Shown here piece after piece: positions 45,343 through 54,406 of a stretch of 64,000 bases of DNA (position 1 is the stretch's first letter; each line of letters opens with the position of its first letter). The notes beneath the pieces are model-generated. The model saw only the letters and a list, made by a program, of their open reading frames with translations, was not told the DNA's origin and made no database searches. Made by a program: the position numbers and the translations under genes. The stretch lies in contig NZ_AJXU01000021.1 in NCBI RefSeq assembly GCF_000264315.1, positions 61,869-125,868 on the forward strand. The letters are read 5' to 3'. The DNA is from Rhodanobacter fulvus Jip2. Its GTDB lineage: Bacteria > Pseudomonadota > Gammaproteobacteria > Xanthomonadales > Rhodanobacteraceae.

Positions 45343-46728
45343 TCAACCGATGGTCGCCAACGCAGGTTGCAACCGGGCCGGCACGCGATGTTCGCCCAGC
45401 GGCTGCAACCAGGGTTCCAGCGCCAGTTGCGCGACATCGAGCTGGGGCAGGATGGTGCTGCTGAAGCGGGCGACCAGGGCATCTTCCTGCCATTCCGGCC
45501 GTTGGCTCAGGGCGTACATAGCGGCGCGCGCCTCGGCGCCCTCGCCCACGCATTCGAACGGCTTGTGATCCTGGTATTCCAGCAGCGCATCGAAGCCGGC
45601 CGTCTGTGTTTCGTCATCCAGCAGGTTGCGCCCGAAGATCGACAGCAACCGCGGCTTGGGCAGGAACGGCGCCAGCGCCAGGAACACGAAATGGCATTTC
45701 GGGCACTGCCCGCACCAACGATCCACCGGCTTGGGGCCAAGAATCCTGAAGTTGCGGTTGCAGCTGGAGAACACGTCGAAATACGGCGTCAGCTTCGCGA
45801 ACGCGCGCGTGATCGCCAGCTCGGAATACGGACGCAGCAACGAGCAGTAATCGAGATCCGCGGCGACATGGCTGTGCAGCCAGTCGTTGAGCAAGGTCTC
45901 GAACAGGTAGCCCTTGCTCCATTGGTGGTTCACCTGCTGGCCTTCGTATTCCAACGTGGCCACCGAGGCCGAACGCTCGTTGGCGAAGGCGATGGCATCG
46001 TGGCCGTACAGGATCGCCGCCACCGCCAGGATCGCCGAGTTCACCGCGGTCACCGGGATATGGCCGTTCCACGCGCCGCGCTGGTTCAGCTCGAACAGAC
46101 CCGGCGCCAGTTCACGCTGGATGTTCAGCATGGGCAGGCCGGTGCGTTCGGCGCAGGCGGCGATCAGCGGCGAATTGCCCACCCATACGGCGGTGGCTTC
46201 ACCGCCGATGGCCTTGATTGCCTCTACCGCCACCACGGAATCCTTGCCGCCGCCGATGGGGACAAGGGTGTGCTGGGGGAGTCCCAATGATGGAGCTTGG
46301 GGCGAAGACGTGCCCTCTCCCCCGGCCCCTCTCCCGCCAGCGGTAGAGGGGGGAGAAGCGCGCGGGAACGCGATGCGGCCGCGCAGGTCCAGCCCGTTGC
46401 GGTAGGCGAACTCGGCCAGGCCGTGCAGGTACAAGGTGTCGAGCAGGTCGGCGGTGGCGTCGTCGAGCGGGCCATTGGCCAGCTCGATCTTCGGCGGTAC
46501 GCCGGCCTTGTAGTAGCTGATGCCGGCGACCAGGTGCAGCAGCGTCAGCGCCGCCTCGAACGCGGCGGCGCGGGCGGCAGGAACGGCCGGTGCGTCGGGA
46601 AAGCTGATCCGCTCGACCAGCTCCTCGCCATCGTCGAACGCGTACGCCAGCTCGGCCACGCCATCGGCGTAGTTGCAGCGCACGAAGCGGAAAACCTGGG
46701 TCAGGCGGGGTTGGGTTGTCGTTGTCAC
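45343..46728 (-). CDS. murL: UDP-MurNAc-L-Ala-L-Glu epimerase MurL, with a repeat-encoded insert
   Basis: 461 residues. The core signature is LVPIGGGKDSVVAVEA (GGGKDS at 159-164, an ATP-pyrophosphatase-like loop), with GHIPVTAVNSAI, AFANERSASV and a cysteine-rich RWCGQCPKCHFVFLALAPF. MurL converts terminal L-Glu to D-Glu in UDP-MurNAc-L-Ala-L-Glu, completing the MurD2 route. Residues about 125-139 (PPSTAGGRGAGGEG) are encoded by a palindromic repeat at 46313-46356 and are probably an insertion in a surface loop. The start is GTG at 46728 with GGAGAG, overlapping the DUF559 stop by four bases. Confidence 0.93.
   Translation of the reverse strand: MTTTTQPRLTQVFRFVRCNYADGVAELAYAFDDGEELVERISFPDAPAVPAARAAAFEAALTLLHLVAGISYYKAGVPPKIELANGPLDDATADLLDTLYLHGLAEFAYRNGLDLRGRIAFPRASPPSTAGGRGAGGEGTSSPQAPSLGLPQHTLVPIGGGKDSVVAVEAIKAIGGEATAVWVGNSPLIAACAERTGLPMLNIQRELAPGLFELNQRGAWNGHIPVTAVNSAILAVAAILYGHDAIAFANERSASVATLEYEGQQVNHQWSKGYLFETLLNDWLHSHVAADLDYCSLLRPYSELAITRAFAKLTPYFDVFSSCNRNFRILGPKPVDRWCGQCPKCHFVFLALAPFLPKPRLLSIFGRNLLDDETQTAGFDALLEYQDHKPFECVGEGAEARAAMYALSQRPEWQEDALVARFSSTILPQLDVAQLALEPWLQPLGEHRVPARLQPALATIG
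46313..46356. repeat. Palindromic repeat (family 2) inside murL
   Basis: Contains CCCTCTCCCCCGGCCCCTCT and the stem CCTCTC/GAGAGG-like GTAGAGGGG, the same family as 46754-46776, 47183-47203, 50111-50140 and 52851-52956. It is in frame and contributes about 15 residues to MurL. Confidence 0.75.
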
Positions 46729-47129
46729 TCTTCACTCTCCGGCATGCCAGGCCCCCTCTCCCCGGTGGGGAGAGGGCTGGGGTGAGGGGCCGGGCTTGCC
46801 ACGGCATCCAGAATCACCTCAAGCACGCTCTCGATATTGGCCAACACATCATTGTTCCAGAAACGCAGCACGCGGTAACCCATGGATTGCAGATATTGGG
46901 TCCGATGCTCGTCGTAATCCGTCTGCTCCGCATGCTGACCACCATCCAGCTCAACAACCAGCATGGTCTCCGTACAGACGAAATCGACGATGTAACGGCC
47001 TACTTCGTGTTGCCGTCGGAACTTCCATCCCGACAGGTGGCGGTTGCGCAGGTGTCGCCACAACAACTGTTCCACATCCGTCATCGAACGACGCAATCCG
47101 CGCGCGCGATCCACATTGTGGCGTTTCAT
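46725..47129 (-). CDS. DUF559 family (Vsr-like nuclease fold) protein
   Basis: 134 residues. The endonuclease-like core has MTDVEQLLWRHLRNRHL, FRRQHEVGRYIVDFVC and VVELDGGQHAEQTDYDE, ending at LRFWNNDVLANIESVLEVI. The PD-(D/E)xK-like residues D in VDFVC and E-x-D in ELDG are present. The last 25 residues (SPAPHPSPLPTGERGPG) are encoded by a family-2 palindromic repeat; such tails are common in this family. Function is unproven. It overlaps the murL start. Confidence 0.9.
   Translation of the reverse strand: MKRHNVDRARGLRRSMTDVEQLLWRHLRNRHLSGWKFRRQHEVGRYIVDFVCTETMLVVELDGGQHAEQTDYDEHRTQYLQSMGYRVLRFWNNDVLANIESVLEVILDAVASPAPHPSPLPTGERGPGMPESEE
46754..46776. repeat. Palindromic repeat (family 2) in the DUF559 tail
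   Basis: CCCTCTCCCCG pairs with GGGGAGAGGG around GT; flanking GGCTGGGGTGAGGGG completes the familiar unit. It encodes the C-terminal proline-rich tail of the DUF559 protein. Confidence 0.85.
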
Positions 47130-47182
47130 CCTTGAACGCTCCTTCGTTGCTGGCCTATCGCGGCGTGGCCCCTCACCTCAAT

Positions 47183-47203
47183 CCTCTCCCCCGAGGGGAG
47201 AGG
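47183..47203. repeat. Palindromic repeat (family 2) after lysAC
   Basis: CCTCTCCCC pairs with GGGGAGAGG around a short CGA loop, preceded by CCCCTCACCTCAAT. It lies 11 bases past the lysAC stop and before the DUF559 start, and could form a transcript boundary. Confidence 0.85.
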
Positions 47204-47214
47204 AGGCAGAAGCG

Positions 47215-49932
47215 CTACTCGATCACCACCTCTTCCGCCTCGTCGCGCATGTTGTACGGCGACGACATCACCTTGCCGTAGGCGCCCACCTGGGCGATCA
47301 GCATCACGTCGCCCTCGTTGGCCTCGGGCAGGCGGCGGTCGGTGCCCAGCACGTCGCCGCTTTCGCAGATCGGGCCTACCACCTGGTACAGCGCGGTGGC
47401 GGGCGCGTCGAGCTGGGTGAGGTTGACGATCTGGTGCCAGGCGTCGTACAGCGCGGGGCGGATCAGGCTGTTCATGCCGGTGTCGATGCCGAGGTAGCGG
47501 AACGCGCCCTTGCCCTTCTGCTGGGTGGTGCGCGCCAGCAACACGCCGGCATCGGCCACCAGATAGCGGCCCGGTTCCATCCACAACTGGTAATGCGGGT
47601 AGGCCGTCTTCACCTCGCGCAGCACGCGGTCCAGCCCGGCGATGTCCAGCGCCGCCTCGCCCGGGTGCGATGGCACGCCCAGGCCGCCGCCGATGTCGAT
47701 GAAGCTGACGCTGCCGATGCGCTCGGCGAGGCTGGCCAGCTGGCCGTAGACCTCACCCCAGTGGCTGTCGTCGAGAATGCCCGAGCCCAGGTGCGCATGC
47801 AGCCCGCGCACGATCACGCCGTGGGCGTCGGCCAGGCGCAGGAAGCTGTCGAGCTGGTCCACCGGCAAACCGAACTTGCTGCCGCTGCCGCCGGTGCGCA
47901 CTTTCTCGTGGTGTCCCAGGCCGCGACCCAGATCGACCCGCAGCACGATCTCCTTGTCGCGGAACAGTTCACCCCAGTACTGCAGCGGGTGCAGCGCGTC
48001 CAGCGACACGGTGGCGCGGGTGGTCAGCGCAAATTCGTAATCCCCGCGCGGCGCGAAGTTGGGCGTGAACAGCAGCGGCGCGGATTCCGGCACCGCAGCG
48101 ATGACGGCACGCAGCTCGCCTGGGGATACGCACTCGAAGCCGAAACCTTCCTCGGCCAGCGCGCCCAGGATCGCCGGGTGCGTGTTGGCCTTCACCGCGT
48201 AATGCAGGCGGTCCACCGCGGCCAGTTTTTTCAGCTCGCGCGCCTGCTGGCGCACCGTGGGCAGATGGTAGACATAGCGCGGCGTCGCCTTGGCGGCGAT
48301 GTCCAGCAGCCGCTGCCGCTCGTCGGTGCGCCACCACGATGCCGCCGCGGGGGCCACGTCGCCGCGGCCATAAAGCGCTTCCCAGCTGGGGCCGAACAGC
48401 GCGCTGTCGTCGGTGCGCAGCGCGCCGGCGCCGATCAGCAGGTCGTGCAGGTGCGGCACCAGCGCATCGACCACTTCCTCGTCCACCACGAAGGTGAGGT
48501 TGAGGTTGTTGGACGATTGTGAGATCAGGTGCACGCGCAACTGGCCGAACTCCGCCAGCACACCCGACAGCGTGTGCAGGATCGAGCGCATGCCGCGGCC
48601 CACCAGCGAAATCGCGGCGCAGGGCGCGATCACCTTGACCCGGCACACCTTGGCCAGGTCGGTGGCCAGCGCGGCGATGGCGTCGGAATCGAGCAGGTTC
48701 TCCGCCGGGTCCAGCGACACGGTGACGTTGGTTTCGGCCGAGCCGATCAGATCCACCGACAGCCCGTGCTGCTTGAAATAGGCAAACACGTCCGACAGGA
48801 AACCCACCTCCTGCCACATGCCCACCGATTCCATCGAGATCAGCGTGATGCCCTTGCGCGCGCTGATCGCCTTGATGCTGGGCGCGTGCTCGCGCACCTC
48901 GGGGCCGATCACGGTGCCTTCCAGCTCGGGCCGGTTGGTGTCCTTGATCAGCAGCGGCACGCGCGGCTCGCGCAGCGGCGACAGGCAGCGAGGGTGCAGC
49001 ACCTTGGCGCCAGTGGAGGCGATTTCCTGCGCCTCTTCGTAATCCAGCCGCTGCAGCAGCCGCGCGCCGGTGACCTGGCGCGGGTTGGCGGTAAACATGC
49101 CGGCCACGTCGGTCCAGATCTCCACCCGCTGCGCCTTCAGCAGCGCACCCAGATAGGCGGCCGAGGTGTCGGAACCGCCACGCCCCAGCAGCACGGTGCG
49201 CCCGGCGATGCCGTCATCGCGGCCTTCGCGGGCGATGAAGCCCTGGGTGATGAAAACTTCGCCCAGGCCGGCCAGCCGTGCCGTCAGCACGGGATCGGGC
49301 CGCGCCTCCACCATCGCCGAGAGCAGGCGGGTGCGCTCGTTCTGGTTCGGTAGGGCGATTGCGGTGAGGCATTCACGTGCGTCCAGCCACTGCGTGGCCA
49401 CGCCGGTGGCGCTCAGGAAAGCCGCACCCAGCGTGCTGGACAGCAGCTCGCCGTGCGCCTGCACCTGCGCCTGCCACGCCAGCTCGCCGAGCACGCGCGG
49501 ACCGTCCTCGGCCAATTGCGCCAGATCGTCCAGCCGCGCCAGCAAGCCTTCGGGCGGCGCCAGCTGCATCTGCTCCAGCAGCTCGTGGTGACGCTGTTTT
49601 ATCGCCGCGGCCGCTTCGATCCGTTTGCTCTTGTCACCCTGCGCGCACAGTTGTTTCAACGCGTCGGTGATGCCGGACAGCGCGGAAACGACGATCAGCA
49701 CGCGTGCGCCTTCGGCACGGCGGCTGGCCACCAGTTCGCGGATGTTCTGCCAGCGCGGCAGCGTGGCCACGCTGGTACCGCCGAACTTCATCACGATCCA
49801 GGGGGCGTGGGAGGGCAAAGCTTGGGAAACGGAAGCGGTCACGGTCGGTCGCCGTTGTTGGAGGGATTGGGAAGTCTCATGCGCTGGCGCGTCATGCCGC
49901 GCCGGGGTCGAATCAGTGTTGCAACGCGTCAT
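47215..49932 (-). CDS. lysAC: Bifunctional aspartate kinase/diaminopimelate decarboxylase
   Basis: About 905 residues. The aspartate kinase half (VMKFGGTSVATLPRW and VVSALSGITDALKQL, ending in ACT domains near LISMESVGM and LIGSAETNVTVSLD) is fused to a diaminopimelate decarboxylase half. The latter has the PLP lysine in LHYAVKANTHPAIL, LHAHLGSGILDDSH and GPICESGDVLGTDR. It catalyses the first committed and last steps of lysine synthesis. The fusion is typical of Xanthomonadales. The start is uncertain: ATG at 49932 was used, but conservation begins nearer the GTG at 49842 and neither has a good ribosome site. Confidence 0.93.
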   Translation of the reverse strand: MTRCNTDSTPARHDAPAHETSQSLQQRRPTVTASVSQALPSHAPWIVMKFGGTSVATLPRWQNIRELVASRRAEGARVLIVVSALSGITDALKQLCAQGDKSKRIEAAAAIKQRHHELLEQMQLAPPEGLLARLDDLAQLAEDGPRVLGELAWQAQVQAHGELLSSTLGAAFLSATGVATQWLDARECLTAIALPNQNERTRLLSAMVEARPDPVLTARLAGLGEVFITQGFIAREGRDDGIAGRTVLLGRGGSDTSAAYLGALLKAQRVEIWTDVAGMFTANPRQVTGARLLQRLDYEEAQEIASTGAKVLHPRCLSPLREPRVPLLIKDTNRPELEGTVIGPEVREHAPSIKAISARKGITLISMESVGMWQEVGFLSDVFAYFKQHGLSVDLIGSAETNVTVSLDPAENLLDSDAIAALATDLAKVCRVKVIAPCAAISLVGRGMRSILHTLSGVLAEFGQLRVHLISQSSNNLNLTFVVDEEVVDALVPHLHDLLIGAGALRTDDSALFGPSWEALYGRGDVAPAAASWWRTDERQRLLDIAAKATPRYVYHLPTVRQQARELKKLAAVDRLHYAVKANTHPAILGALAEEGFGFECVSPGELRAVIAAVPESAPLLFTPNFAPRGDYEFALTTRATVSLDALHPLQYWGELFRDKEIVLRVDLGRGLGHHEKVRTGGSGSKFGLPVDQLDSFLRLADAHGVIVRGLHAHLGSGILDDSHWGEVYGQLASLAERIGSVSFIDIGGGLGVPSHPGEAALDIAGLDRVLREVKTAYPHYQLWMEPGRYLVADAGVLLARTTQQKGKGAFRYLGIDTGMNSLIRPALYDAWHQIVNLTQLDAPATALYQVVGPICESGDVLGTDRRLPEANEGDVMLIAQVGAYGKVMSSPYNMRDEAEEVVIE

Positions 49933-50048
49933 GATGAATGAACGAGCGGGGAACGGCAACCCGTTTGGACGTCCAAAGCGGGTGGTCCCTCTTCAGGTAG
50001 CTGGCGGGAGAGCCGGCGTTTGCCCTCCTCCCTCCCTGCGTCGGCGCT

Positions 50049-50140
50049 TCCCCTCCCCTCGCCGCGTCGGTGCCTTTCTCCCTCCCCTCGCCGCGTCGGC
50101 GCCATGCTCCCTCCCCTGCTCGCAGGGGAGGGCTGGGGTG
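50049..50140. repeat. Tandem and palindromic C/T-rich repeats upstream of lysAC
   Basis: The motif CCCTCCCCTCGCCGCGTCGG occurs at about 50050 and 50081 (period about 30), with a degenerate copy before it. It is followed at 50111-50140 by a family-2 palindrome (CCCTCCCCTGC with GCAGGGGAGGG). Another small family-2 hairpin is at 50218-50235. The 49933-50265 gap contains nothing else I can name. Confidence 0.75.
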
Positions 50141-50265
50141 GGGTGCTTTTTGACTTTGGCGTGTTTTGGATCGGCTTCGATGGATGGGTGAGGCTACCCT
50201 GCGCTCCCCTCCTCAATCCTCCCCCAGGGGGGAGGAGGCGATGGTGTGCGCTGCGCGCACTGCTT

Positions 50266-51783
50266 TTATTGGATAACCACGGGGATCTTTCCGATCCTTG
50301 CCTGCCATTCGCGGGGCCCGGTCTGGTGCACCGAGCTGCCGGCGGAATCGACGGCCACGGTCACCGGCATGTCTTCCACGGTGAATTCGTAGATCGCCTC
50401 CATGCCCAGATCGGCGAAGCCGACCACGCGCGAGGCCTTGATCGCTTTCGACACCAGGTACGCGGCACCGCCGACGGCCATCAGGTACACCGACTGGTGT
50501 TTCTTGATCGCCTCGATCGCCGTCGGGCCACGCTCGGCCTTGCCGACCATGCCCAGCAGCCCCGTCTGCGCCAGTACCTGCTCGGTGAACTTGTCCATGC
50601 GGGTGGCGGTGGTGGGGCCGGCGGGGCCGACCACTTCCTCGCGCACCGGGTCGACCGGGCCCACGTAATAGATGAAGCGGCCGCTGAAATCGACCGGCAG
50701 CGGCTCGCCCTTGTTGAGCATCTCGACCATGCGCTTGTGCGCGGCATCGCGACCGGTGAGCAGCTTGCCGCTGAGCAGCAGGGTTTCGCCGGGTTTCCAG
50801 CTGGCCACATCGTCTTTCGTCACCGTATCCAGATTCACCCGACGCCCCTTCGAGGCGTCGTAGGTGAGCTTGGGCCAGTCTTCCAGCGACGGCGGATCGA
50901 GCATCACCGGACCGCTGCCATCCAGCACGAAATGCGCGTGGCGGGTGGCGGCGCAGTTGGGGATCATCGCCACCGGCAGGTTGGCCGCGTGGGTCGGGAA
51001 ATCCTTCACCTTGACGTCGAGCACGGTGGTGAGGCCACCCAGGCCCTGCGCGCCTATCCCCAATGCGTTGACCTTCTCGAACAGCTCGATGCGCAGTTCC
51101 TCCGCGCGATTGCTCGGGCCGCGGGCGATCAATTCCTGGATGTCGATCGACTCCATCAGCGCTTCCTTCGCCATCAGCATCGCCTTCTCCGCGGTGCCGC
51201 CGATGCCGATGCCCAGCATGCCCGGCGGGCACCAGCCGGCGCCCATCGTGGGCACGGTTTTCAGCACCCAGTCGACGATCGAATCGGACGGGTTGAGCAT
51301 GGCGAATTTGGACTTCGCCTCGGAGCCGCCGCCCTTCGCGGCCACGATCACTTCCACCGTGTCGCCAGGCACGATCGACATGTTGACCACCGACGGCGTG
51401 TTGTCCTTGGTGTTGATGCGCTTGCCGGCGGGGTCGGCCAACACGCTGGCGCGCAGCTTGTTGTCCGGGTCCAGGTAGGCGCGGCGCACGCCTTCGTTGG
51501 CCATGTCCTCCAGGCTCATCGTGGCGTCGTCCCAGCGCACGTTCATGCCCACTTTCAGGAACACGGTAACGATGCCGGTGTCCTGGCACAGCGGCCGGTG
51601 GCCTTCGGCGGCCATGCGCGAATTGATCAGGATCTGCGCCATCGCATCCTTGGCGGCGGGGCTTTCCTCGCGCTCGTAGGCGGCGGCGAGGGCCTTGATG
51701 TAATCGACCGGGTGGTAATAGCTGATGTACTGCAGCGCGTCGGCGACGGACTGGATCAGGTCGGCTTGCTTGATGGTGGTCAT
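50266..51783 (-). CDS. fumA: Fumarate hydratase class I
   Basis: 505 residues, the [4Fe-4S] FumA/B type. It hydrates fumarate to malate in the TCA cycle. The cluster cysteines lie in RPLCQDTGIV, GAGWCPPGML and MIPNCAATRHAHF. The C-terminal beta domain has FIYYVGPVDPVREEVVGPAG and TATRMDKFTEQVL. ATG at 51783. Transcribed alone; the gap to lysAC is filled by repeats. Confidence 0.95.
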   Translation of the reverse strand: MTTIKQADLIQSVADALQYISYYHPVDYIKALAAAYEREESPAAKDAMAQILINSRMAAEGHRPLCQDTGIVTVFLKVGMNVRWDDATMSLEDMANEGVRRAYLDPDNKLRASVLADPAGKRINTKDNTPSVVNMSIVPGDTVEVIVAAKGGGSEAKSKFAMLNPSDSIVDWVLKTVPTMGAGWCPPGMLGIGIGGTAEKAMLMAKEALMESIDIQELIARGPSNRAEELRIELFEKVNALGIGAQGLGGLTTVLDVKVKDFPTHAANLPVAMIPNCAATRHAHFVLDGSGPVMLDPPSLEDWPKLTYDASKGRRVNLDTVTKDDVASWKPGETLLLSGKLLTGRDAAHKRMVEMLNKGEPLPVDFSGRFIYYVGPVDPVREEVVGPAGPTTATRMDKFTEQVLAQTGLLGMVGKAERGPTAIEAIKKHQSVYLMAVGGAAYLVSKAIKASRVVGFADLGMEAIYEFTVEDMPVTVAVDSAGSSVHQTGPREWQARIGKIPVVIQ

Positions 51784-51939
51784 GGGCGGCTTTCGATGGG
51801 TGGATAGCGGGCGCGTGCGGGCGCGTTTCGGGGCGCCAAACCTGCTTATTGTGCCGCAAGCGCGCGGCCCGGATCAGCGGCGGTCCGCGGCTGCGCGCCG
51901 CTATCATGGTTTTCCCACTCCGCCAGTGCCGCCTTCGCC

Positions 51940-52830
51940 ATGCCCGACTCCCGCCGTTTCCTGCAACTGGATGTCTTCGCCAGCTACCTGTTCGACGGCA
52001 ATCCGCTCGCCGTGGTGATCGACGCGGACGGGTTGGATGGCGACACCATGCAGCGCATCGCACGCTGGACCAATTTGTCCGAAACCGCTTTCCTGCTGCC
52101 GCCCACGCAACCGCAGGCGGACTACCGGGTACGCATTTTCACGCCGCGGCAGGAGCTACCGTTTGCCGGCCATCCCAGCGTGGGCAGCGCGTATGCGGCA
52201 ATCGAGGCCGGGCTGGTCGATGCGGGCAAGCACGCGCTGGTGCAGGAATGCGCGGCCGGCCTGTTGCCGGTGCAGGTGGTCGGACACGGCGCGGCGCGGG
52301 TCATCCATGTACAGGCACCACCGGCGCGGCTCAGCGAGGCCGACGAAGCGCTGCGCGCCCCGCTCGCCGCCGCATTGCATATCGACCTTGCACGCGACCA
52401 GGTCATCCACGCCCACAACGGCCCGCACTGGATCCTGTGCAACCTGGCAGCGGCCGCCACGGTCCGCGCCGCGCAGCCGGACATGCAGGCTGTCGCCGCG
52501 CTCTGCATGCGGCAGCAGGCCGTGGGTGTCAGCGTGTTCGGGCGCGAATCCTCCGGCGCGGCGGCGATGGCCGTGCGCGCGTTCTGCCCCGCCGACGGCA
52601 TCCCCGAAGACCCCGTCACCGGCAGCGCCAACGCCGCGATCATGGCCTGGCTGGCCGCGCGCGGCGATCGCGATGGCTACGGCCTGCGCTACCGCGCCAG
52701 CCAGGGCCGCGAGGTGGGCCGCGATGGCTACGTGGACGTGGCCCGCGACGACACCAGCGGCGCGATCACGATCGGCGGCAACTGCGTGATCGGTGTGCGT
52801 GGACAGCTGCAGTTGGCACCATTGCACTGA
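51940..52830 (+). CDS. PhzF family isomerase-like protein
   Basis: 296 residues with the two-fold diaminopimelate-epimerase fold. The PhzF signatures are LDVFASYLFDGNPLAVV, the active-site glutamate E48 in TNLSETAFLLPP, the segment RIFTPRQELPFAGHPSVGSA and the late GIPEDPVTGSANAAIMAW. In phenazine producers PhzF isomerises DHHA, but no phenazine genes are here, so the substrate is unknown. ATG at 51940 lacks a strong ribosome site. Confidence 0.9.
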   Translation: MPDSRRFLQLDVFASYLFDGNPLAVVIDADGLDGDTMQRIARWTNLSETAFLLPPTQPQADYRVRIFTPRQELPFAGHPSVGSAYAAIEAGLVDAGKHALVQECAAGLLPVQVVGHGAARVIHVQAPPARLSEADEALRAPLAAALHIDLARDQVIHAHNGPHWILCNLAAAATVRAAQPDMQAVAALCMRQQAVGVSVFGRESSGAAAMAVRAFCPADGIPEDPVTGSANAAIMAWLAARGDRDGYGLRYRASQGREVGRDGYVDVARDDTSGAITIGGNCVIGVRGQLQLAPLH

Positions 52831-52850
52831 AAGGCTGAAAGCAAAGCGCT

Positions 52851-52956
52851 CCTCCCCCTGCATCGCAGGGGGAGGTTGGGAGGGGGTGCGCTTTTGATGT
52901 TGCTTCGACGAAGAGCAACCCCTCCCCAGCCCTCCCCTGCGATGCAGGGGAGGGAG
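52851..52956. repeat. Paired palindromic repeats (family 2) in opposite orientation
   Basis: CTCCCCCTGC with GCAGGGGGAG at 52852-52874 and CCTCCCCTGC with GCAGGGGAGG at 52930-52952 flank a small GTTGCTTCG/CGAAGAGCAAC hairpin. Together they form a large composite stem after the phzF stop and before the permease gene. Confidence 0.8.
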
Positions 52957-53032
52957 CAGAGCCGGCCACCGGGCGCTTGCCCGCTGCGGTGGTGCCCGCC
53001 ATGCTGCGCGCCTCTCTTTTGCGATCGACGCC

Positions 53033-54355
53033 ATGCCGACACCACCCTCCAGCGATTACGTCCGCAGCCTGCGCCCCTGGGATGCCGCGCTGATCGTGGT
53101 GGGCGGCATCATCGGCGGCGGCATTTTCCTCAGCCCGGGCGTTGCCGCGCAGCGTACGGAGTCGGGGCTGGCGCTGCTGCTGGTGTGGGCTGGAGCGGGC
53201 GTGCTGACCCTGATCGGGGCGCTGTGCTACGCCGAGCTGGGTGCACGCCGGCCGCACGCCGGCGGCACCTACGTTTACTTGCGCGAGGCGTTCGGGCCGC
53301 TGGCCGGGTTTCTGTTCGGCTGGACCATGCTGCTGGTGATCTATTCCGGCTCCAGTGCGGCGGTGGCGACCATCTTTGCCAGCTACGCCGCGTCGCTATT
53401 CGGCCTGCCGCCGACGTGGTCGCTGCCGTTGACGGTGGGCGCGCTGGTATTCGTCGCCGGATTGAACCTGTTCGGCCTGCGCCTGGGCGCGCAGATCCAG
53501 AACCTGTTTTCCGTGCTGAAACTGCTGGCGGTGGCGGCGCTGGTGGTGGCGGGCTTGTTCCTTGCAGGGGCCAGCCACAGCCAAGTGCTGGCCACCGACC
53601 CAGCGCGCCACGGCGTCGGCTTCGTCAGTGCCGCGCTGCCGGTGCTGTTCGCCTATTCCGGCTTCACCTACCTCAACAACCTGGCCGGCGAGGTGCGCGA
53701 TCCGCAACGCACGCTGCCGCGCGCGCTGACCCTGGGCATGCTGCTGGTGATCGTGGCCTACGTGCTGGTCAACGTGGCCTACCTGGCCGTGCTCGGCCAC
53801 GACGGGCTGGCCGCCAGCACCGCGCCGGCGGCCGACGTGATGCAGCGGGTGCTCGGCCCGACCGGCGCGAAAATCATCGCGCTGGGCGTGGCGATTTCCA
53901 CCCTGGGTTTCTGCAACATCACCCTGGTGGCCGGCGCCCGCGTGCTGCAGGTGATGGGCGAGGACGGCCTGTTCTTCCGCGCGGTGGCGCGGCTGCATCC
54001 GCGTTACCGCACGCCGAATACGGCGCTGCTGCTGTTGTCCGGCTGGGCGATCGTGCTGGCGCTGTCGGGCAGTTACGGCCAGTTGCTGGATTACGCCACC
54101 TTCGGCGACTGGCTGGCCTGCGCCGTCGGCGTCGCCACGCTGTTCTGGTATCGCCGCCACGACGGCGCCAGCGCCAGCTTCCGCGTGCCGGGTTATCCGT
54201 GGCTGCCGCTGCTGTTCATCGGCGTCGTGGCGTGGGTGGTGGTGATGACCATGCTGGACAACCCGCGCAACGCCGGCATCGGCGCGCTGATCATGCTGGC
54301 CGGCGCACCGGTGTACGTGATCTGGCGCCGGCTGTTCAGCCGCGCGGCACCCTGA
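53033..54355 (+). CDS. APC family amino acid permease
   Basis: 440 residues and twelve predicted membrane helices. The APC/LAT start pattern ALIVVGGIIGGGIFLSPG is followed by YAELGARRPHAGGTYVYLRE and FAYSGFTYLNNLAGEVRDP. It imports or exchanges an amino acid or related compound. The C-terminal cytosolic end is short (FSRAAP). Substrate cannot be assigned. ATG at 53033. It precedes the IorA-like gene by about 50 bases on the same strand and may be cotranscribed with it. Confidence 0.9.
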   Translation: MPTPPSSDYVRSLRPWDAALIVVGGIIGGGIFLSPGVAAQRTESGLALLLVWAGAGVLTLIGALCYAELGARRPHAGGTYVYLREAFGPLAGFLFGWTMLLVIYSGSSAAVATIFASYAASLFGLPPTWSLPLTVGALVFVAGLNLFGLRLGAQIQNLFSVLKLLAVAALVVAGLFLAGASHSQVLATDPARHGVGFVSAALPVLFAYSGFTYLNNLAGEVRDPQRTLPRALTLGMLLVIVAYVLVNVAYLAVLGHDGLAASTAPAADVMQRVLGPTGAKIIALGVAISTLGFCNITLVAGARVLQVMGEDGLFFRAVARLHPRYRTPNTALLLLSGWAIVLALSGSYGQLLDYATFGDWLACAVGVATLFWYRRHDGASASFRVPGYPWLPLLFIGVVAWVVVMTMLDNPRNAGIGALIMLAGAPVYVIWRRLFSRAAP

Positions 54356-54406
54356 CCCGGCGGCGGCGATGTCACAATAGAGCGATACCCGCCAAGGAGA
54401 CGATGG

